A stretch of 64,000 nt of DNA, from positions 1,426,001 to 1,490,000 of the forward strand of contig NZ_CP054058.1 of the NCBI RefSeq assembly GCF_003935895.2, written 5' to 3'. The notes beneath the pieces were generated by a model. That model did not search any database. It saw nothing but the letters and a program-made list of their open reading frames with translations, and was not told where the DNA came from. This DNA comes from Scandinavium goeteborgense. GTDB taxonomy: Bacteria > Pseudomonadota > Gammaproteobacteria > Enterobacterales > Enterobacteriaceae. Both the position numbers and the translations under genes were made by a program. Below are positions 58,402 through 64,000 of this stretch, piece by piece; the stretch's first letter is position 1, and every line of letters begins with the position of its first letter.

Positions 58402-59198
58402 AACGGATTAACGCCTTAACTATCGCCGGAACCGACCCGAGCGGTGGGGCAGGGATCCAGGCAGACCTGAAAACTTTCTCGGCGTTGGGGGCTTACGGCT
58501 GTTCGGTGGTCACCGCGCTGGTGGCGCAGAACACACATGGCGTGCAGTCGGTTTATCGCATCCAACCGGATTTTGTCGCGGCCCAGCTGGATTCGGTATT
58601 CAGCGACGTGCGCATCGACACCACCAAAATCGGCATGCTGGCGGAAACGGATATCGTCGAAGCGGTGGCGGAGCGTCTGGCGCGCTATCGCATCAAAAAC
58701 GTGGTACTCGACACCGTGATGCTGGCGAAAAGCGGCGATCCGCTGTTGTCCGCCTCGGCGGTTGCCACGTTGCGCAGTCGGCTGCTGCCGCAGGTTTCAT
58801 TGATTACGCCGAATTTGCCGGAGGCCGCCGCATTGTTGGATGCGCCGCACGCGCAAAACGAACGCGAAATGCTCGAGCAGGGTCGGGCGCTGCGGGCGTT
58901 GGGCTGCGAAGCGGTGCTGATGAAGGGTGGTCATCTGGATGATGCCGAAAGCCCGGACTGGCTGTTTACCGCCGAGGGTGAAACGCGGTTCACCGCCCCG
59001 CGCGTGCAGACAAAAAATACCCACGGTACCGGTTGCACGCTATCGGCGGCGTTAGCGGCGCTGCGTCCGCGCCACGCAAACTGGCTGGAAACGGTGCCGG
59101 AAGCCAAGCGCTGGCTGTCGGCGGCGCTTTCCGCGGCGGATTCTCTGGAGGTCGGTCACGGAATTGGCCCGGTGCATCATTTTCACGCGTGGTGGTAG
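58398..59198 (+). CDS. thiD: Hydroxymethylpyrimidine/phosphomethylpyrimidine kinase
   Basis: Bifunctional kinase making HMP-PP for thiamine synthesis; 266 residues as in E. coli. [20 protein letters not shown] binds substrate and [14 protein letters not shown] is the anion hole. Translationally coupled to thiM and under the same riboswitch. Confidence 0.96.
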   Translation: MKRINALTIAGTDPSGGAGIQADLKTFSALGAYGCSVVTALVAQNTHGVQSVYRIQPDFVAAQLDSVFSDVRIDTTKIGMLAETDIVEAVAERLARYRIKNVVLDTVMLAKSGDPLLSASAVATLRSRLLPQVSLITPNLPEAAALLDAPHAQNEREMLEQGRALRALGCEAVLMKGGHLDDAESPDWLFTAEGETRFTAPRVQTKNTHGTGCTLSAALAALRPRHANWLETVPEAKRWLSAALSAADSLEVGHGIGPVHHFHAWW

Positions 59199-59234
59199 TA
59201 TACTGGCTGAAACGGTCTGTCAGGAAAATCAGAG

Positions 59235-59981
59235 ATGGAACAAGCGCATACCCGGCTTCTCGCCCAACTGAATGAGCGTATCGCCGCCACCGATAACATG
59301 CCGCTGTACCTGAAATTTGCCGAAACGGTGAAGAACGCGGTGCGTAGCGGTTGGCTTGAGCATGGCAATATTCTGCCCGGCGAACGCGACCTCAGCCAGT
59401 TGACCGGCGTATCGCGCATTACCGTGCGAAAGGCGATGCAAACGCTGGAAGACGAAGGCGTGGTGACGCGCGCCCGCGGCTACGGGACGCAAATCAACAA
59501 CATCTTTGAATACTCGCTGAAAGAGGCGCGGGGGTTTTCCCAGCAGGTAGTGCTGCGTGGCAAAAAGCCGGACACGTTGTGGGTCAACAAACGGGTCGTC
59601 GAATGCCCGCCGGAGGTGGCCGAACAGCTGGCGCTGGCACCGAAAAGCGAAGTGTTTTTGCTCAAGCGCATTCGTTATGTGGACGAAGAAGCGGTGTCGA
59701 TTGAAGAGTCGTGGGTGCCGTCGCACCTGATTGCAGACGCTGACGATATCGGGATTTCACTGTATGACTACTTCCGCAGCCAGCATATTTTCCCGCAGCG
59801 GACCCGCTCGCGAGTCAGCGCCCGGATGCCGGACGCTGAGTTTCAGTCGCACATCAAAATGGATGACAAAATCCCGGTGCTGGTGATCAAACAGGTGGCG
59901 CTGGATCAGCAGCAGCGGCCGATTGAGTACAGCATCAGCTACTGCCGCAGCGATTTATACGTGTTTGTGTGCGAGGAGTAA
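59235..59981 (+). CDS. yegW: GntR/HutC-family regulator YegW
   Basis: Repressor-type regulator of 248 residues. The winged helix-turn-helix (about 20-85; LPGERDLSQLTGVSRITVRKAMQ, split here by its conserved parts) is followed by a UTRA ligand domain (about 100-240; RIRYVDEEAVSIEESW). It is convergent with yegVUT, which encode a sugar kinase, a hydrolase and a transporter and are its likely targets, as proposed for E. coli. The ligand is unknown. Confidence 0.93.
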   Translation: MEQAHTRLLAQLNERIAATDNMPLYLKFAETVKNAVRSGWLEHGNILPGERDLSQLTGVSRITVRKAMQTLEDEGVVTRARGYGTQINNIFEYSLKEARGFSQQVVLRGKKPDTLWVNKRVVECPPEVAEQLALAPKSEVFLLKRIRYVDEEAVSIEESWVPSHLIADADDIGISLYDYFRSQHIFPQRTRSRVSARMPDAEFQSHIKMDDKIPVLVIKQVALDQQQRPIEYSISYCRSDLYVFVCEE

Positions 59982-60005
59982 TTCCTCGCGCGTGGGCGCG
60001 CAGTC

Positions 60006-60089
60006 GCCGCCGCGGTGGCTGACTACCCACGACGCCGCCGCGGTGGCTGACTACCCACGACGCCGCCGCGGTGGCTGACTACCCACGAC
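60006..60089. repeat. 28-bp tandem repeat, three copies, inside the yegV 3' end
   Basis: GCCGCCGCGGTGGCTGACTA plus eight more bases occurs at 60006, 60034 and 60062 with no differences between copies. The single-copy form would encode the conserved yegV C-terminus. Two extra copies add 56 bases, not a multiple of three, so the frame is shifted. Confidence 0.95.
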
Positions 60090-60964
60090 GCCACCGCATT
60101 GCCGAGCGTCACAGCGTCGGCCAGTGACCAGCCCGCGGATAACCCCGCCAGCACGCCGCCCGCATGGCTGTCGCCCGCGCCGATGGTGTCGACCACCGTC
60201 GTTGGAAACGCTTTCGCCTGCCCGCATGCCTCAGCACTGAAATACCACGCCCCATCTTTATCCTGACGCACAATCAAAGGCGCATTCCAGCGCGCAAGCC
60301 AGGCTTTGCCTAATTCGTTGATGTCTTTCGGCAGTTGCTGTTGTTCGGCGACAATCTCCGCTTCCTGACGGTTGAGCGTAATAATTGGCTGACAGGCCAT
60401 GATCCGCGCGAACAGCGCTTCGGGCACATCGGCAATGCGCGGCCCGAAATCAATCAGCGCTGTTACGCCGGGCATCGATTCCAGCCAATTAATCAGCAAC
60501 TCAGCGCAGGGCGCGGTGAGCTGATAACCGGAAAGATACACCAGCCCGTTGGCGTCACGCGGCAGGCGCGCCAGCCAGTCGTCATTCCAGGCGTTTTCCA
60601 CTCCGGTGAACGACATAAACGTCCGTTCGCCGTCCGGCTCGACCAGCGCCAGGCACCAGCCGTTGTCGCCTTGGTCGGTGTCGATAATGCTGCTGATGCC
60701 CTGGCGGGTAAGGTTGTTGCGCACGATGTCGGCCCACACGCCCTGGCCGAGCGGCAGGGCGTTGCAGGCGTTAATGCCCAGACGCTTAAGCGCCACGGCG
60801 ACGTTCAGCGCGCAGCCGCCAATATTGACGCTTTGCTGTTGTAATTCGATATCGCAGCCGCGCCACGGCAGGGCGTAGGCGTCGGCGATGACGTCAATCA
60901 CCGCCGAACCGATGACCGTCACCGGACGTTGTTGGAGAAGCTGGCTCAGTGGTGCGCTCAGCAT
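60023..60964 (-). CDS. yegV: PfkB-family sugar kinase YegV with frameshifted C-terminus
   Basis: Ribokinase-family carbohydrate kinase, 313 residues here. Substrate unknown; PfkB signature region VVDTIGAGDSHAGGVLAGL with the catalytic Asp (D in GAGDSHAG) is intact, as is the glycine-rich N-terminal NIGGCALNVAVAL. After SHRGG the frame enters a 28-bp tandem repeat and ends VVGSQPPRRRRG. Without the two extra repeat units the frame would continue as DCAPTREELLLAHKHV to a stop at 59955, as in E. coli YegV, overlapping yegW by 27 bases. The start overlaps yegU by seven bases. The altered tail may or may not affect activity. Confidence 0.9.
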   Translation of the reverse strand: MLSAPLSQLLQQRPVTVIGSAVIDVIADAYALPWRGCDIELQQQSVNIGGCALNVAVALKRLGINACNALPLGQGVWADIVRNNLTRQGISSIIDTDQGDNGWCLALVEPDGERTFMSFTGVENAWNDDWLARLPRDANGLVYLSGYQLTAPCAELLINWLESMPGVTALIDFGPRIADVPEALFARIMACQPIITLNRQEAEIVAEQQQLPKDINELGKAWLARWNAPLIVRQDKDGAWYFSAEACGQAKAFPTTVVDTIGAGDSHAGGVLAGLSAGWSLADAVTLGNAVASWVVSHRGGVVGSQPPRRRRG

Positions 60965-61965
60965 GATTCCTCCCGCCGTTGACGATAGCCCAGCAGGGAA
61001 GTGGCGTAGCGGCCAAAGTCCAGCTGATTCACGGCGTCGAGTTCCTGTTTTAGCGCCGGGTCGATGCCGTCAATGCCGTGCAGCGCGCCGCAAATCGCCG
61101 TCGCCATTGCGCCGATGGTATCGGTGTCGCCGCCGAGGTTGGCGCATAAAATGGCGCAGCGGTTCGGGTCCGTCTGCGCCAGTTCGACCATCGCCACCGC
61201 GCAGGCGACTGATTCAAGGGTGCTGGTGCCCGCGCCGACCCGCTGATAAAGCTGCTCGCTGGCCGATTCCACGCCGTGCGCTTCACGAACGGTTTTCAGC
61301 GCCAGTTCGATACGCATCGCCAGTGACGCGTTAAAGGTCGTGACGCGTTTTTCCTGCGCCTGACGGGCGACGGCGGGCAGGGCATCAACAATATTTTGCC
61401 AGCTTTCCCCGTCCACGGCGCGAGAAACGGCCCAGCCGATCACCACTGCGCCAGCCATTGCCAAATCGGATTTATGCGTCGGGCTTGAGGCCAGCGCAAT
61501 GTCATCGATAAAGGTGTCGAGGCAGGCGGTCGGTAACACGCAGCCAAGCGGTGAAACGCGCATCGCCGCGCCGTTGGTCACGCCGTTGTTTTCCAGTTCG
61601 CTCACCGGTTTGCCGTCACGAATGGCGTTCAGTGCGATTTTTGACGTCGGGCCGAGCACATTTTTGTTGAAGGCATCGAAGCCTTCCGCCCATGTCAGAA
61701 TGTGGCGGCCAATCACGTCCGGCACGATCGCGCCGTCGCATTCGATCAGCGCATCCGCCAGGCACAGCGCCATCGAGGTGTCGTCGGTAAACTCCGCGCG
61801 TTTGAAATAACAGGCGGCGTTGTTCTCTGCCGGGCCATCGAGAAAACGGTCGATCCAGCCGAAGTGCGCTTTCACGCGGGAGCGGGGCCACAGTTCTGAG
61901 GGCATCCCCATCGCATCGCCTAACGCCTGGCCGTACAGAGCCCCGAGAATTCGTTGGTATTTCAT
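60958..61965 (-). CDS. yegU: ADP-ribosylglycohydrolase-family protein YegU
   Basis: Predicted hydrolase of 335 residues. Metal-binding motifs of the family are FTDDTSMALCLADAL near the N-terminus and NLGGDTDTIGAMA near the C-terminus. Such enzymes cleave ADP-ribose or related ribosides; placed with a nucleoside transporter and a sugar kinase, it may release a sugar from an imported nucleoside (inference). It overlaps yegT by four bases. Confidence 0.94.
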   Translation of the reverse strand: MKYQRILGALYGQALGDAMGMPSELWPRSRVKAHFGWIDRFLDGPAENNAACYFKRAEFTDDTSMALCLADALIECDGAIVPDVIGRHILTWAEGFDAFNKNVLGPTSKIALNAIRDGKPVSELENNGVTNGAAMRVSPLGCVLPTACLDTFIDDIALASSPTHKSDLAMAGAVVIGWAVSRAVDGESWQNIVDALPAVARQAQEKRVTTFNASLAMRIELALKTVREAHGVESASEQLYQRVGAGTSTLESVACAVAMVELAQTDPNRCAILCANLGGDTDTIGAMATAICGALHGIDGIDPALKQELDAVNQLDFGRYATSLLGYRQRREESC

Positions 61966-63245
61966 TTCACTTCCTCATGTGTCATCGCCATGTCGCGTTC
62001 GTCGTTGTCGACGTGGATGGCGGTAATGTCTTTGTCCGATTCGCGGAAGAACAGCATAAACAGCACGGCAATCACCGCGATCATGATTGCGCCGAAGGTC
62101 CACATGCCTGCCCAGTTAAAGGTCAACCCATTGACGGGTGTTTTGTAGGCGAACATTTTTTCCATCATTACGCCGCCGAGACGGTAGCCGAGCAGGCTGC
62201 CAAAGCCTTGACAGCAAAGGGTAATCAAGCCCTGGGCCGCAGTGCGCATGTGAACCGGGGATTTTTTGTCGACGTAGATATACGCGGTGACGTAGTAAAA
62301 ATCGTAGCTCACGCCGTGTAGCAGAATGCCGAGGAAAAGCAGGCCGTAGGTAAAGTATTGTTCTGCGCCGCCGTAGACGAAAAAGCCGTAGCGAATGGCC
62401 GCCGTCACCAGACCCAGTAATAATACCTTTTTAATACCAAAGCGTTTAATGAAGAACGGTAGCGCCAGCATAAAGAAGATTTCGGAGAACTGGCCGAGGG
62501 TCATCCAGCCGGTGGCGTTGTGCATCCCGACTTCGGTCAGATAGCCGTTGGCGAAGATGTAGTAGAACGCCAGCGGCATCGCGAACAGGAACGAGCAGAA
62601 GAAAAAGACGAGGAAGTTTTTGTCGCGCAGCAGCACCAGCGCGTCTAATCCGAGCATCACTTTCAGGCTCATTTTGCCGGTGCTTTTCGGCGGTGTATCC
62701 GGCAGGAACAGCGCGAACACGCCCAGCAGCGCGGAGCTGGCGGCAGTAATCAGCAAGGGAATGCTGGTTGGGGAAATGTCGTTATAGCCCATCAACTGCG
62801 GCAGGAAACCGCACACCAGGCCGGAGGCGATCCAGCCGACGGTGCCCATCACGCGAATGCGCGGGAAGTCGCGTTCGACGTCCGGCACGTGTGAAAACGC
62901 GATGCTGTTGGTCAGGGCGATGGTCGGCATATAGGTCAGCGAGTACGCCAGCAGCAGCGGGAAGAAGCCGCTGAAGGTCGTTTGCTGCGCGGCGAAGTAC
63001 ATCAAAATCGCCCCGACGAACATCAGCACCGCCAGCACTTTCTGCGCCGGGAAGAAGCGGTCGGTTAGCGAGCCGACGAGAATAGGCGAGAGGATCGCAG
63101 CGATAGCGGTACAGGCGTAGGACCAGCCGATTTCTCCGGCGCTAAAGCCGTTTTTGCTCAGCCATAGCCACAGCGGCACAAACCACGCGCCCCAGATAAA
63201 CCACTCCACGAACATCATGAACGACAGCTTAACTGTAGTTTTCAT
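61962..63245 (-). CDS. yegT: Nucleoside transporter YegT (NHS family, MFS)
   Basis: Inner-membrane proton symporter-type transporter of 427 residues (E. coli 425) with about 12 membrane helices. MMFVEWFIWGAWFVPLWLWL at the N-terminus and VSYDFYYVTAYIYVDKK late in the protein are characteristic of the NupG/XapB relatives. AAGGATTTAAAG precedes the ATG; longer in-frame starts up to 63290 are not supported. First gene of yegTUV. Confidence 0.94.
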   Translation of the reverse strand: MKTTVKLSFMMFVEWFIWGAWFVPLWLWLSKNGFSAGEIGWSYACTAIAAILSPILVGSLTDRFFPAQKVLAVLMFVGAILMYFAAQQTTFSGFFPLLLAYSLTYMPTIALTNSIAFSHVPDVERDFPRIRVMGTVGWIASGLVCGFLPQLMGYNDISPTSIPLLITAASSALLGVFALFLPDTPPKSTGKMSLKVMLGLDALVLLRDKNFLVFFFCSFLFAMPLAFYYIFANGYLTEVGMHNATGWMTLGQFSEIFFMLALPFFIKRFGIKKVLLLGLVTAAIRYGFFVYGGAEQYFTYGLLFLGILLHGVSYDFYYVTAYIYVDKKSPVHMRTAAQGLITLCCQGFGSLLGYRLGGVMMEKMFAYKTPVNGLTFNWAGMWTFGAIMIAVIAVLFMLFFRESDKDITAIHVDNDERDMAMTHEEVK

Positions 63246-63493
63246 CTTTAAATCCTTCATGACAGGTAAGGTACGCCTGCACACTACCATTTGATAATAC
63301 CTTTTAAATACCTTTGAGGTGATTCCTTGAGCGACTTAACACTTTTCCGCACCTGAATCGAGCCAGCGGAATGTGCTTAAAAGCACGAATGGGCTGGAAA
63401 AATCAGCTTCAGGAGACCAGGCTTAGTGTTGCCTGAAAAACAGGCACAGGACATTCATTGCCAGCCTGGCTGGCACTTACGGGAGTTATCGCT
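63246..63493. promoter_or_regulatory. Divergent promoter region yegT-fbaB
   Basis: This gap has repeated ATACCTTT motifs (63297-63304 and 63309-63316) and an ACCT/AGGT inverted pair at 63311-63321. They lie about 55 to 75 bases upstream of the yegT start and could be a YegW operator. No gene is seen. Confidence 0.35.
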
Positions 63494-64000
63494 ATGACTG
63501 ATATTGCGCAGTTGCTTGGCAAAGACGCCGACAGCCTTTTACAGCATCGTTGTATGACCATTCCGTCCGGGCAGCTTCACCTTCCCGGTTCCGATTATGT
63601 CGATCGCGTGATGATTGACAATAACCGTCCCCCAGCCGTACTGCGAAACATGCAAACCCTGTACAACACCGGGCGTCTGGCGGGCACCGGCTATCTCTCT
63701 ATTTTACCGGTAGACCAGGGCGTTGAGCACTCTGCGGGTGCATCGTTTGCGGCAAATCCGCTCTATTTTGACCCTAAAAACATTGTTGAGCTGGCGATTG
63801 AAGCGGGCTGTAACTGTGTGGCCTCGACCTATGGCGTGCTGGCGAGTGTGTCGCGCCGTTACGCGCACCGTATTCCTTTCCTCGTGAAGCTAAATCACAA
63901 CGAGACGTTGAGCTACCCGAATACCTTCGATCAGACGCTGTATGCCAGCGTCGAGCAGGCGTTCAACATGGGCGCGGTGGCGGTGGGGGCGACCATTTAT
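63494..64000 (+). CDS. fbaB: Class I fructose-bisphosphate aldolase (3' end outside window)
   Basis: The first 169 residues of the Schiff-base aldolase that cleaves fructose 1,6-bisphosphate in glycolysis and gluconeogenesis (archaeal-type class I). [26 protein letters not shown] and [14 protein letters not shown] match the E. coli protein. GGGAG precedes the ATG. The frame is open to the last base. Confidence 0.95.
   Translation, partial: MTDIAQLLGKDADSLLQHRCMTIPSGQLHLPGSDYVDRVMIDNNRPPAVLRNMQTLYNTGRLAGTGYLSILPVDQGVEHSAGASFAANPLYFDPKNIVELAIEAGCNCVASTYGVLASVSRRYAHRIPFLVKLNHNETLSYPNTFDQTLYASVEQAFNMGAVAVGATIY

Overview
The window is chromosomal DNA from a member of the Enterobacteriaceae. Gene content and order largely follow the E. 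coli mgl-cdd-yoh-yeh-metG-mrp and thiMD-yegWVUT-fbaB neighbourhoods, and many proteins are recognisable full-length E. coli orthologues (MglA, Cdd, SanA, DusC, BglX, Dld, MetG, Mrp, BtsSR, ThiMD). The accessory content (orphan flagellin, Stb-like fimbriae, Hcp cassettes) fits an Enterobacter/Lelliottia/Citrobacter-type genome. The genus cannot be fixed from sequence reading alone.

Layout. 1-3.3 kb: end of the galactose ABC transporter operon mglBAC. 3.5-4.8 kb: a globin-coupled diguanylate cyclase. 4.9-8.0 kb: sanA, cdd and yohK-yohJ on the minus strand, with CRP-like sites before cdd and yohJ. 8.0-16.7 kb: dusC, an orphan flagellin gene with a sigma-28 (FliA) promoter, a methyltransferase abutting it tail to tail, then mdtQ, yohF, yohD, yohC and pbpG. 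16.7-22 kb: a REP-like repeat array, a GNAT acetyltransferase, a 24-bp perfect palindrome, dld and bglX. 22-29.2 kb: a five-gene chaperone-usher fimbrial operon (subunit, chaperone, usher, adhesin, second chaperone) and a membrane-anchored winged-helix regulator. 29.6-33.4 kb: the osmF-yehYXW ABC transporter and the tiny membrane protein gene yohO. 33.5-37.4 kb: mlrA, btsSR, yehS. 37.4-42.3 kb: metG, mrp, an unrecognised gene, a GNAT protein and rcnB.

42.4-57.3 kb is the main accessory region. A LysR regulator is followed by three c-di-GMP genes: one MASE1-like diguanylate cyclase and two paralogous membrane phosphodiesterases with EAL domains and degenerate GGDEF domains. Next comes a low-GC type VI secretion cassette present twice in tandem: HExxH metallopeptidase-like putative effector, lipoprotein putative immunity protein, Hcp. 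The tandem copies are joined at an 8-bp microhomology between the phosphodiesterase gene and the 3' end of a large MscS-type channel gene, leaving remnants of both genes at the joint. The two immunity genes differ by an extra 91-codon domain and look like mosaics of each other. Beyond the channel gene is a third, broken locus: an Hcp N-terminal stub and an orphan secreted protein gene.

57.5-64 kb: a TPP riboswitch with thiM-thiD-yegW, then yegV-yegU-yegT on the minus strand and the start of fbaB. yegV carries three copies of a 28-bp tandem repeat, which shift its reading frame and replace its conserved C-terminus.
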